From contig CAZCMD010000005.1 of assembly GCA_964499695.1 (NCBI GenBank), positions 5,250 to 69,249 on the forward strand: a stretch of DNA of 64,000 nucleotides, in the 5' to 3' direction. Position numbers and translations under genes: made by a program. Below the pieces are notes generated by a model, which did no database searches, had not been told where the DNA came from, and saw only the letters and a program-made list of their open reading frames with translations. Shown in pieces: positions 1 through 7,686 of this stretch. The stretch is from JAAZBV01 sp964499695. Lineage in GTDB: Bacteria; Desulfobacterota; DSM-4660; Desulfatiglandales; HGW-15. How positions within the stretch are numbered: the stretch's first letter is position 1; every line of letters starts with the position of its first letter.

Positions 1-1
1 T

Positions 2-625
2 AACCGCCAGCTTGACCTTGTTGAGACCGATTACGATCACATCGCAAACGACCCTGCCTATGATGAGACCTTTGTATATGGTAATGTGCTCATTGAACCT
101 GATGGGGCTGGCAACAGCCAGATCATGCATTATGGTGGTGATGGCGGCGACACGGAAATGTACCGAAGGGGCACACTCTATTTTTATCACAACACGGTTG
201 TCTCCACCCGCAGCGGTAACACCACGCTCATGCGCTTAAGCACCGTTGATGTGACTGCCCTGGTATTCGGCAATATTATCTATGCATCAGCCGGGGGTGA
301 ATACCTTGCTATAACAAGCGGGAATGGACAGACCGAGCTTGAAAATAACTGGCTACCTACAGGCTGGGTGCTTACACACGAAGCAGGCCTTGATACTGAT
401 GCAACAGTGGCTGATATGGGAAACACGGAAGGAAGTACACCGGGATTTATAGATTTTAATGCTCAGGATTTTCATCTTTCAGCAGGTTCTCTGGCCAGAG
501 GTAATGCAGGCACCCTGCCCGCAGATGTGGTGAACTATCCTGTGGAATACCAGTATGTCCGGCACCAATCCATTGAAGTGCGGCCATCCGGTTCTATTTC
601 TGATATAGGGGCCTTTGGGTATTGA
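2..625 (+). CDS. C-terminal part of a parallel beta-helix surface or polysaccharide-active protein (5' end outside window)
   Basis: The frame is already open at base 2 and runs to a TGA at 623-625, so about 207 C-terminal residues are seen and the start lies upstream. Short hydrophobic rungs such as YFYHNTVV and LVFGNIIYA, rich in N, G and T, are typical of right-handed parallel beta-helix (pectate-lyase-like) proteins. The ending, with DFHLSAGSLARGNAG and then DIGAFGY, is the usual tail of that family. It is probably exported and may bind or cleave polysaccharide, but no catalytic residues can be assigned from this fragment. A dispersed repeat follows it directly. Confidence 0.6.
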   Translation, partial: NRQLDLVETDYDHIANDPAYDETFVYGNVLIEPDGAGNSQIMHYGGDGGDTEMYRRGTLYFYHNTVVSTRSGNTTLMRLSTVDVTALVFGNIIYASAGGEYLAITSGNGQTELENNWLPTGWVLTHEAGLDTDATVADMGNTEGSTPGFIDFNAQDFHLSAGSLARGNAGTLPADVVNYPVEYQYVRHQSIEVRPSGSISDIGAFGY

Positions 626-636
626 TTATGAAAACG

Positions 637-717
637 ATCAGCCATCAGCGTTCAGCTATCAGCATAAGATATAAGAAAGTATTTGACTGGTAGCTGATAA
701 CCGAATGCTGAATGCTT
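637..717. repeat. Dispersed TCAGC-type intergenic hairpin repeat, copy A
   Basis: Iterated pentamers (atcagc, ttcagc, atcagc) on the left face gctgat, gctgaatgct on the right, so the two halves form an imperfect hairpin of REP type. Related copies lie at 3068-3180 and 37219-37290. It sits between a gene end and the convergent DUF4097 gene. Confidence 0.6.
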
Positions 718-780
718 AATTATAAAATTACCTCTTTGTGGATGGACACTTGCTATCCTGTAAGAGGATGTTACTGGTAG

Positions 781-1716
781 CTATCTCTTTTTTATCCTGA
801 TGCTTCCGCTGAAACTCTCCAGTGATAATTCAGGGCCGCCTTTACCAACAATCCCTTTAATATCTTTGTTGTCTATCTTGCCAGAGATGGTTATTTCATA
901 GTCAGTATTTATGCTTCCACTAAAGGTCTTGGCGTTAAGGCTAAACTCTGAATCAGCCGGGAGTTCCATATTTATATTCCCGCTGACCGTTTTATAATAA
1001 TGTTCACCCTGGCCCAGTATGTAATTTGCCATTATGCTGCCGCTTATTGTTTCAGCCCTGGCCTCTTTCACCTCTGAACCTGATGTGATATCAATATCAC
1101 CGCTTACGCTTTTTGAGGCTAAGGCTCCCTGGATTTCATTCACCGATATTCTACCTGAAACCGTTTCAGCTTTTGTATCACCAGCAACCCCTTCAAGATA
1201 TATGCTGCCACTGACATCCTTTGCTGTTACATCCTTTCCAGCACTGACCACCTTTATCTCCCCGCTTACAGTCTTTGCAGAAAGATTGCCATTGATAGAG
1301 GTAACTCTGATCGCACCGCTTACTGATTCCAGAGTGACTTCCGCATTATCCGGTACTATCAATTCATAGTACACAGACCCGTAATTCCCATTGAAACCGG
1401 AAAAGAAATTAAAATGAAAAGATTTATCATATTCGGTATTTATGCTTATGCGGCTATCATGGGAATCTATATCCACATGGATATTTTCAAGCTCTTCATG
1501 AGAGTCAGCCCTTTTTATTGCCTCAATCTTTACCTCATTCTTATCCCATGTGGTCACAACAATATCGCCGGATATATTTTTTACACTCACCTCACCATCC
1601 CTTTCAAGGGGATACTGTTTGTTGATCACCTCTTCGACATCGGCATATGCACAGAGCGGAAATAGAGCCAATAAAATAAACAACACAGAGATGCTAACCG
1701 ACCTTACCTTTTTCAT
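781..1716 (-). CDS. Exported DUF4097-family beta-strand repeat protein
   Basis: The 311-residue protein starts with a clear signal peptide (MKKVRSVS, a hydrophobic core, then an ALFPLCAYA cleavage region). It continues as repeated short strands of the type VSGxIxV, seen at least ten times (SGDIVV, SGAIRV, SGEIKV, SGSIYL, SGRISV, SGDIDI). This is the signature of the DUF4097 putative adhesin fold, a beta-solenoid of unknown function in the periplasm or at the surface. An AAGGAG ribosome site lies about 8 bases before the ATG. It appears monocistronic. No enzymatic motif is visible. Confidence 0.75.
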   Translation of the reverse strand: MKKVRSVSISVLFILLALFPLCAYADVEEVINKQYPLERDGEVSVKNISGDIVVTTWDKNEVKIEAIKRADSHEELENIHVDIDSHDSRISINTEYDKSFHFNFFSGFNGNYGSVYYELIVPDNAEVTLESVSGAIRVTSINGNLSAKTVSGEIKVVSAGKDVTAKDVSGSIYLEGVAGDTKAETVSGRISVNEIQGALASKSVSGDIDITSGSEVKEARAETISGSIMANYILGQGEHYYKTVSGNINMELPADSEFSLNAKTFSGSINTDYEITISGKIDNKDIKGIVGKGGPELSLESFSGSIRIKKR

Positions 1717-1937
1717 TTTATTCTCTCCTTTTTAAATGCATAAAATCAGGTTTTAAAAATTCTGGCCTTCTATCCCGGCATGCTGTTTACACAGTGCGGA
1801 TCTATACGGGAGGGGTATAGTGTTATCTGCAATGCCTCTTCGCCCTGTTCAACATCAGCCGGGATAGCAGGCTGAACGGGTGATGAAATAAACGACACCC
1901 GTGTTAGTCCTTGAATTTTACTCCAGATATTTATTAC

Positions 1938-1995
1938 GTAGACGGGTTCTTGTCCCGCCATAGCCTTGGCGACGGCGGATAAAACCCGTCTCTAC
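1938..1995. repeat. MITE-like inverted repeat with GTAGACGGGTT ends
   Basis: The left arm gtagacgggttcttgtcccgcc is mirrored by ggcggataaaacccgtctctac on the right with a few mismatches, leaving a short central spacer. Such GTAGAGACGGGTT hairpins recur in intergenic DNA of many bacteria. Only one copy is present in this window. Confidence 0.6.
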
Positions 1996-2033
1996 AAATG
2001 TGATTCCTGTATGAATGGTAGAAAGAAAAGCAT

Positions 2034-2059
2034 AATGTGTGCCATATCAGGCACACATT
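2034..2059. terminator. Perfect stem-loop downstream of yjbQ
   Basis: AATGTGTGCC and GGCACACATT form a perfect 10-bp stem around a 6-base loop. It lies about 100 bases beyond the yjbQ stop on the minus strand and is followed there by a moderately T-rich stretch, so it may end the greA-yjbQ transcript. The T-tract is poor. Confidence 0.4.
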
Positions 2060-2162
2060 GGTTTTACATTAAATATCAGCATGTTGGATGATTGATCAAA
2101 TTAAAATAGTCAGAATGGATTATATTAAAATGGTTTCTAAAGCCACATAGTAGCGATAATAC

Positions 2163-2579
2163 TCACTCACCGATGATCTTTACCAGCACCCGTTTCTTTC
2201 TTCTGCCGTCAAACTCACCATAAAAGATCTGCTCCCAGGGGCCAAAGTCCAGCCTGCCATCGGTTATGGCAACAACCACCTCTCTCCCCATGATCTGCCT
2301 TTTCATGTGGGCGTCCGCATTGTCCTCGCCAACATTATGCCGGTACTGTGAAACAGGTTCATGGGGTGCAAGCTGTTCAAGCCATTTTTCATAATCATGG
2401 TGCAGGCCTGACTCATCATCGTTAATAAAGACCGAGGCAGTGATATGCATTGCGTTACAGAGTAAAAGCCCTTCTCTTACGCCGCTTTCCCTGAGGCATT
2501 CCTCAATATCGGGCGTGATATTGATAAATGCCCTGCGGGTGGCCACATTAAACCACAGCTCTTTTCTGTATGACTTCAT
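2163..2579 (-). CDS. yjbQ: YjbQ/UPF0047 family protein
   Basis: This 138-residue protein matches the YjbQ (UPF0047) family in length and motifs: an N-terminal strand region, the CNAMHITASVFIND core, a central H-containing segment (HHDYEKWL, QYRHN), NADAHMKRQIMG, and a C-terminal GPWEQIFYGEFDGRR. The family forms a small beta-barrel with a conserved His/Cys site and has been reported to have weak thiamine-phosphate synthase activity. Its real role is uncertain. The start codon overlaps the greA stop by four bases (ATGA), so the two genes are translationally coupled. Confidence 0.88.
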   Translation of the reverse strand: MKSYRKELWFNVATRRAFINITPDIEECLRESGVREGLLLCNAMHITASVFINDDESGLHHDYEKWLEQLAPHEPVSQYRHNVGEDNADAHMKRQIMGREVVVAITDGRLDFGPWEQIFYGEFDGRRKKRVLVKIIGE

Positions 2580-3043
2580 AAGATTTCCAGTACCTCATAC
2601 TCCTGTAGCCCGCCCGGGGTGTTAACCTTTACCTCATCTCCAACTTCACTACCGAGAAGCGCCATACCTATGGGGGATTTTACAGAGATCTTCCCGTTAT
2701 CCGGGTCAGATTCATATGGCCCTAAAAGCTGATACTGTACCTCCTCTTCCGTTTCCATATTATAAAGGAGCACGATCCTGCCAAAAACAACCCTGTCTTT
2801 TGGACCTTTCTCAAAATCTATTACCTCTGCCTTGCCTATAACCGATTCCAGTTCATTTATCTTGCCCTCAAGAAAGGACTGCTTTTCCTTTGCTGCATGG
2901 TATTCTGCATTCTCACTCAGGTCCCCATGTTTTCTGGCCTCTTCGATCGCCCGAATATTTTCCGGTCGCTCAACCTTTTTTATGTGTGCAAGCTCTTCCT
3001 TAACCTTATCAAGACCTTCCTTTGTAAACGGAATCCTCTCCAT
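2576..3043 (-). CDS. greA: Transcription elongation factor GreA
   Basis: The 155 residues are full length for GreA. The N-terminal coiled coil carries the GDLSENAEYHAAKEKQ tip loop, whose acidic D and E reach into the RNA polymerase secondary channel to stimulate cleavage of backtracked RNA. The C-terminal FKBP-like domain ends with SPIGMALLGSEVGDEV and a GGLQEYEVLEI strand, both typical. It is the first gene of a two-gene unit with yjbQ. The upstream gap (3044-3275) contains a dispersed TCAGC repeat. Confidence 0.95.
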   Translation of the reverse strand: MERIPFTKEGLDKVKEELAHIKKVERPENIRAIEEARKHGDLSENAEYHAAKEKQSFLEGKINELESVIGKAEVIDFEKGPKDRVVFGRIVLLYNMETEEEVQYQLLGPYESDPDNGKISVKSPIGMALLGSEVGDEVKVNTPGGLQEYEVLEIL

Positions 3044-3067
3044 AAATTCTCCTATTTGAAATAATTA

Positions 3068-3180
3068 GTATCCATCCAGAAAGAAGAAAAACCCGGATGC
3101 AGCTTTCAGCTGTCAGCGATCAGCCTTCAGCTAAATCGTTTTTAAAATGCCTTTTGCTGAATGCTAAAGGGTGAATGCTA
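3068..3180. repeat. Dispersed TCAGC-type repeat, copy B
   Basis: The element begins with ATCCATCCAGAAAGAAG and continues with iterated ttcagc, gtcagc, atcagc and ttcagc. After a spacer come gctgaatgctaaag and gtgaatgcta, the mirrored half. The first ~60 bases match copy C near 37219 almost base for base, extending beyond the simple pentamers. This supports a shared mobile ancestry. Confidence 0.65.
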
Positions 3181-3275
3181 AAATCCAAAAACGACACTTT
3201 TTGAATGTGCACCAGTTAGATAATCAGCTCCAGACAGTGTAAATGAATTAAAAATATTAATAATTTCATGCATCA

Positions 3276-3938
3276 CTATTTACCATTATTTTTACGGACA
3301 TAAACATCATTCAATACCTCAGGGTCAATGGCAAGGTCCGTCTCTCCCACCTTGAGCACAAAGGCGGGGAAGGTCTGGTGAACCTTAACCTCCTGGCCGG
3401 GGGTAATGCCAAGGTCTGTCAGCCTGTCAAGACGCGAATGGTGTTTTGTTGAGACATAAACTACCACCCCTGCTTCCCCTGACTTAAGCCTGTTAAGGGG
3501 CATAATAACAGGCTGTATATTCTGTTCTGCCCTTTTACAGCAAGCGCCCGGAGGTATATGCCTGCCATGCGGGCACTCACGCGGGTGACCGAGCAGTGTG
3601 CATATGGCATCAAGGGCCTCATGGCTCAGGCAGTGTTCAAGGCTGCATGCAGTCTCTTCCATGGGTGCATCATCTATCACCATGACATCGGTGAAAAGCC
3701 TTTCAGCAAGCCTGTGTGCCCTTATGAGTTTTTTTGCAATCTCCTCACCCTTCTGGGTAAGGTTTATCTCCTCTTTAACCTCAAATATGTAATCATCATC
3801 TATAAGCCTATCGATTACATCCCCTGTTACCCTTGGGGTTTCTATTTTCAGGAGATCAGACCTCTTAACAGAACCTATCTCTTTTCCGCACCAGATGGAT
3901 TCGATGATTTCATCTATCTCTTCTTTTGTCAGTAACAT
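3276..3938 (-). CDS. Iron-dependent DtxR/MntR-family repressor with C-terminal FeoA-like domain
   Basis: The 220 residues show three parts. A winged helix-turn-helix covers about residues 1-70. The DtxR dimerisation and metal domain carries ACSLEHCLSHEA, equivalent to the Cys-x2-Glu-His ligands of DtxR, and a GHPRECPHGRHIPP loop. A C-terminal SH3/FeoA-like domain (about 145-215) contains LTDLGITPGQEVKV. It probably senses ferrous iron and represses feoB next door. Its start lies 29 bases inside the preceding Cys-rich gene, so feoB, the mini-protein and this regulator form one transcript. No separate feoA gene is present here. Confidence 0.88.
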   Translation of the reverse strand: MLLTKEEIDEIIESIWCGKEIGSVKRSDLLKIETPRVTGDVIDRLIDDDYIFEVKEEINLTQKGEEIAKKLIRAHRLAERLFTDVMVIDDAPMEETACSLEHCLSHEALDAICTLLGHPRECPHGRHIPPGACCKRAEQNIQPVIMPLNRLKSGEAGVVVYVSTKHHSRLDRLTDLGITPGQEVKVHQTFPAFVLKVGETDLAIDPEVLNDVYVRKNNGK

Positions 3939-4107
3939 CTTTAACTCCTTTGGCCGCCTTTTTTATCCACTCTATGATACCGGATCTCTCTACAGTGCTG
4001 TATCCGCAGTTCGGGCAGCAGATGGTCTTGCAGTTTTTATTGATTGCGCATCCCTTGCACTCGTTTTGATCAGGATCAAATTCATATCCACAGAGTGCAC
4101 ATTTCAT
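3910..4107 (-). CDS. Small Cys-rich zinc-ribbon-like protein between feoB and dtxR
   Basis: This 65-residue protein has CxxC pairs at its start (MKCALCGYEF) and centre (CCPNCGYS), with additional cysteines in CKGCAINKNCKTIC, so at least eight cysteines fall in the first 35 residues. That is enough for one or two zinc or iron-sulfur sites. The C-terminal half is basic and helical. The start overlaps the feoB stop (ATGA), and its 3' end overlaps the DtxR-type regulator, so all three are tightly coupled. A role as an accessory of ferrous iron uptake is inferred from position only. Confidence 0.75.
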   Translation of the reverse strand: MKCALCGYEFDPDQNECKGCAINKNCKTICCPNCGYSTVERSGIIEWIKKAAKGVKDVTDKRRDR

Positions 4108-6077
4108 AGGGTTACCCCGAGAGCACGCAGAATAAAATTAAACAACCCCCCGAATAAAAAGGCAAAGACAAATATAAATGATACTATCAGAGAGGCTGTC
4201 TTTATGCCCCGCTCCTTGATCATTATAAACATATTGGCTATGCAGGGCACAAAAAGGGTAATGGTAACAAGGGCCACGAGCATCTGGATAGGGTCCAGAT
4301 TACCTTCCTTTACAACAAGCACTGCCGCATAATCCCTTCTTAAAAAACCCATCACAAAGGCACCTGCAACCTCCTTTGGAAGCCCCAGCAGGTTCACCAC
4401 AACAGGTGCGGCTATCTTCTGGATCAGGGTAAGGGCGCCCAGTTTCTCAAGGGTAAAGAGTATGATTGTCCCGAGCATGAACAGGGGCACAGCCTCTTTA
4501 AGATACCACTCAATGCGCGCAAAGGTTTTTATAATTATGTTAGATAACTTGGGTATCCGTATAGGGGGTGTCTCAAGTATGAAATCGGATTTTTTCCCCG
4601 GTATTACTATTGACGATAAAAAGCCGACCACAAAGATTACACATATAATGACGGCGGCCCAGATGATGGTGGCCCAGGGGGATATGGTTGATGTCCCGCC
4701 AAAGATCACGCCCAGTTGAGCAGAGCAGGGAACAGCAAGTGCAAGGAGCAGGGTGACAATTATCCTTTCCTTTTTACTGGGGAGTATCCTTGCCGTAAGG
4801 GTTGCCATGGTCGCACAACCCAGGCCCAGTATCATGGGGAGCACCGCAGTGCCATTAAGGCCGATTATCCTGAAGAGCCTGTTCACCATTATGGCAAGCC
4901 TGGGGAGATATCCTGAATCTTCCATAAGACCAAAGATCAGGAAAAAGAAGCCGACAATGGGGAGCACAATTGCAATGGCATAGGTGAAGGCCATTGTAAA
5001 AATACCATATTCACCGATCAGGAATTCCCGTATGAGCGCATTACCTGTTACTGAATGGACAACCCTTGTTAAAAACGGGTTGATATATTCACCGAATACA
5101 ACGCTCTCCATAAAATCAACACAGGTGCCTGCACCGAATTCACCTACTATTTTATAGGTAATATAGAGGACCGCAAGCAGGATAGGTATGCCCCATACAG
5201 GGTGCATGGAAAGCCTGCCAAATGTCTGGAGTATATTGTGATCCCTGGCCTTTTCATCCTTTGTCTGTACCTCTTTTAATATTTCATCCACCTTTGCCAC
5301 CCGGCGCTTATTAATAAGGTAGCTTAAAGGAGTCGGGCTTGTGGACTGCAATGAGGCTCTTATGGCTCTTACCCTGTCAATAGCCTCTTTTCCGAACCTT
5401 GATAAAAACCATTCCTCTATGCCCTGTTCTCCGGCAATGAGCATTATGGCTATGGCCCTAGATATCTTTTCAGGGATTAACTCCTGGATCTGGCTGATTC
5501 CGGATTCCAGAACTTCACCATAATCCACTGTTACCTTTGGTTTGACAGGGTTTGCAATGCCCTTTATTAGTCCGTGTATCCCCTCCCTGTGCGTGGCAAC
5601 AGTTGGGATTACCTCTGTCCCTAAGATCTCTCCGAGTTTTTTTGAATCTATATTAATACCCCTGCTTTGCGCCTCATCAATCATATTGATGTCCAGTATA
5701 AAGGGGATCTCCATTTCAGAAAGCTGTATGCTTATGGAAAGACCCCTGCGCAGGTTTTTTGAATCCGCTACCTGTACAACGATCTCCGCCTTTTCGTTTA
5801 AGAGGATGTCACGGGTAACCTTCTCATCTTCAGACTGGGGTATAAGACTGTTGGTGCCGGGGGTATCAATAACCAGATACTTTTTCTTGCCGCCAAAACG
5901 GGAGAATGCACGGGACACCTCAACGGTTGTACCGGGGTAGTTGGATACGGTTACATACTTCCCGGTCAGGAGCCCGAAGATTACACTTTTCCCGACATTG
6001 GGATTACCGACAAGTATGATCTTGTCTTTCTCCATGTAATCAAGCTGCTTTTTAGTATCATGACCGCTCGGGCTCAA
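4104..6077 (-). CDS. feoB: Ferrous iron transporter FeoB
   Basis: FeoB imports Fe2+ across the inner membrane. The N-terminal G domain shows G1 GNPNVGKS, the switch region SNYPGTTVE, G3 DTPG and the NMID form of G4, followed by a helical GDI-like spacer. Two Gate regions follow, with multiple membrane segments and the motif LPMILGLGCATMA. At 657 residues it is somewhat short for the family. The chosen start is a TTG at 6077, supported by AGGAGG seven bases upstream; an internal ATG at 6035 would also retain the G domain. It leads the operon with the Cys-rich protein and the DtxR-FeoA regulator. Confidence 0.94.
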   Translation of the reverse strand: MSPSGHDTKKQLDYMEKDKIILVGNPNVGKSVIFGLLTGKYVTVSNYPGTTVEVSRAFSRFGGKKKYLVIDTPGTNSLIPQSEDEKVTRDILLNEKAEIVVQVADSKNLRRGLSISIQLSEMEIPFILDINMIDEAQSRGINIDSKKLGEILGTEVIPTVATHREGIHGLIKGIANPVKPKVTVDYGEVLESGISQIQELIPEKISRAIAIMLIAGEQGIEEWFLSRFGKEAIDRVRAIRASLQSTSPTPLSYLINKRRVAKVDEILKEVQTKDEKARDHNILQTFGRLSMHPVWGIPILLAVLYITYKIVGEFGAGTCVDFMESVVFGEYINPFLTRVVHSVTGNALIREFLIGEYGIFTMAFTYAIAIVLPIVGFFFLIFGLMEDSGYLPRLAIMVNRLFRIIGLNGTAVLPMILGLGCATMATLTARILPSKKERIIVTLLLALAVPCSAQLGVIFGGTSTISPWATIIWAAVIICVIFVVGFLSSIVIPGKKSDFILETPPIRIPKLSNIIIKTFARIEWYLKEAVPLFMLGTIILFTLEKLGALTLIQKIAAPVVVNLLGLPKEVAGAFVMGFLRRDYAAVLVVKEGNLDPIQMLVALVTITLFVPCIANMFIMIKERGIKTASLIVSFIFVFAFLFGGLFNFILRALGVTL

Positions 6078-6104
6078 TACGGATCCTCCTGAACATCCTT
6101 ATAC

Positions 6105-6145
6105 AATGAAAAACCGGATCGATAAGTAAAAACTGATCGATCCGG
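6105..6145 (-). terminator. Rho-independent terminator between the DUF39 gene and feoB
   Basis: On the minus strand CCGGATCGAT pairs with ATCGATCCGG (6114-6145, perfect 10-bp stem, 12-base loop) and is followed by TTTTTCATT. It would end the upstream DUF39 transcript just before the feoB ribosome site. It could instead act as an attenuator in the feoB leader. Confidence 0.7.
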
Positions 6146-6249
6146 ATAGGGTTAAAACAAAAAAGTTATTTTTAAAACCGGTGCCAGATTATAGGTAGGT
6201 AAGTATCCTATGTCAAGTAATTAGCCTTATCTTCAGGGGCATGCCTGTA

Positions 6250-7428
6250 TCATGATCTTTTAGCCGTAGGCAGCATCACCTGTGGGTGAGTCAAGAAGAA
6301 ATCCCCTTTTTTGATCCATGATTTCAGTATCTCTGCAACCTCGATAGCCCTCACATATGAAGAAAGAGGGACAGTCGGGATCTCTTTGCCATTAAATTTG
6401 ATCGCACCGCTTTTGAGCTGAGCATAGTTTACCATGGAAAGGGTCTTTGACTCACCATTGGGGTAGTCACTGCTGTAATCCACGACCCGTGTGTAAATAT
6501 CCTCATCGGCTACACCCGTAAACTTTGCCATATCTTCATTGAGTATGGGTATTGGAACACCGAGACCAATATTAATACTGCATCCATAGCCCAGCATGCT
6601 TACACCGGCAATCCATTTCGGGTCCATCTGCTTCATATCGCCCATTACCATGAGTGTACCTGCACCTGATAATGGTGTGCCGTTTTTTGCCCTCTCTGCA
6701 TTCGGGTTATGCTGTGTGCCGGGGCCTACAATATAACCCTCTGCCCCTCCCAGAAAGATCCTTGTCCCCATACCCAGTGTAAGGTAATAGGGATCATTGA
6801 AGAGCGGGCTTACGCAGCCAGCAGTTGCATAGTTTGCATTTCCGGCCTTTGGTTTCAGGACACCCATGTATGTATAGATGGTCTTTGCGCTCATGTTTAT
6901 CGCACAGTTATAATTCTGATAGGCATTTCTGGGGTTCAGCATGGTAGCGTAGGGCAGATCGGAAAGGGTCACCTTTTTTTCATATTCCTTTCTCGGATAG
7001 CAGTCAGTACCATAGGATGTTGCCCTCAGGGTCACCTTTTTACCTGCGATAAGGTCATGTATTACATGGCCTCCGCCATACTTGAATTGCCCGGGATATA
7101 CCCCGTTTAAGGGATCATCCTCCGCAACCTCTGTTGCCCCAATGTATGCATCGACTGCCGCAATACCACCATAAGCAGGGACATTGTTGAACCATACCTT
7201 TGATGCCCTGATTGCCGGTTTTGTGTGGCCAAAGTTAATAAATGCACCGGAGGAACACATGGGTGAAAAGGTCCCTGTTGTGACAACATCGATCTCTGCT
7301 GCAGCAGCGCTCGCGCCCTTCTTTTTTACGATCTCTGTCATCTCATCAGCCCTGACAACTACTGCCTTTCCTGACCTGATCTTTTTATTTATCTCTTCTA
7401 TCGTCCTGGTCGTCTTTTTACTGGCCAC
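6250..7428 (-). CDS. Homocysteine biosynthesis protein (DUF39/HcyBio)
   Basis: This 392-residue protein matches the DUF39 family along its whole length. Visible blocks are TTGTFSPMCSSGAFINFGHTKP, the GGGHVIHDLIAGKKV region, GTDCYPRKE, ATAGCVSPLFNDP, LGGAEGYIVGPGTQHNP and GTLMVMGDMKQMDP. In methanogens DUF39 proteins are needed to convert aspartate semialdehyde and sulfide to homocysteine, and sulfate reducers carry close homologues. Conserved cysteines in MCSSG and AGCVSP are likely functional. No CBS or NIL/ferredoxin domain is fused here. The gene stands alone, with a possible attenuator in its leader (7463-7488). Confidence 0.9.
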   Translation of the reverse strand: MASKKTTRTIEEINKKIRSGKAVVVRADEMTEIVKKKGASAAAAEIDVVTTGTFSPMCSSGAFINFGHTKPAIRASKVWFNNVPAYGGIAAVDAYIGATEVAEDDPLNGVYPGQFKYGGGHVIHDLIAGKKVTLRATSYGTDCYPRKEYEKKVTLSDLPYATMLNPRNAYQNYNCAINMSAKTIYTYMGVLKPKAGNANYATAGCVSPLFNDPYYLTLGMGTRIFLGGAEGYIVGPGTQHNPNAERAKNGTPLSGAGTLMVMGDMKQMDPKWIAGVSMLGYGCSINIGLGVPIPILNEDMAKFTGVADEDIYTRVVDYSSDYPNGESKTLSMVNYAQLKSGAIKFNGKEIPTVPLSSYVRAIEVAEILKSWIKKGDFFLTHPQVMLPTAKRS

Positions 7429-7462
7429 CTTTTAACACCTCCGGGATCATATTGTTATGACA

Positions 7463-7488
7463 TAAAAAAATCTGCCCCATTGAGGCAG
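7463..7488 (-). terminator. Leader hairpin with T-tract upstream of the DUF39 gene (possible attenuator)
   Basis: Reading the minus strand, CTGCC and GGCAG form a short stem followed by ATTTTTTTA, a terminator-like structure located before the coding start. An overlapping alternative pairing, CCCC with GGGG, uses some of the same bases, as in transcription attenuators or riboswitch expression platforms. No known SAM or SAH aptamer consensus was recognised upstream. Confidence 0.4.
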
Positions 7489-7576
7489 CGGGGAGCAATG
7501 ATAGTTCCAAAACATGGATAAGACAAGCAAAAGTTTATGTCGAAAGACCCTTGGAGATGAGGTGCATGTTGTTTGC

Positions 7577-7603
7577 TTGACATTTACCTACCCTTTTTAT
7601 AAG
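7577..7603 (+). promoter_or_regulatory. Candidate sigma-70 promoter of the kdsA-lpt operon
   Basis: TTGACA at 7577 is followed after 15 bases by TATAAG at 7598. The spacing is shorter than ideal. It lies about 85 bases before the favoured kdsA start at 7687 and in the divergent gap with the DUF39 gene. Confidence 0.4.
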
Positions 7604-7686
7604 CATTAAACCTTTCCCGGCTAACCATGACAATTTGTGAGGTACATCCCCGGGAAAAAGCTGTTCATTATTCCATGGAGAAGTGT

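Larger units (their letters stand above)
1717..2162. other. Intergenic region of about 450 bases with two hairpins
   Basis: No convincing gene is present. It contains the ribosome site and presumably the promoter of the DUF4097 gene at its left end, an inverted dispersed repeat at 1938-1995 and a perfect stem-loop at 2034-2059. A 63-codon minus-strand open frame (1770-1961) runs into the repeat and looks fortuitous. Confidence 0.6.

Noticed and set aside
1770..1961. 63-codon minus-strand open frame
   Set aside because: It begins within a dispersed inverted repeat, lacks a ribosome site and has no similarity I recognise.
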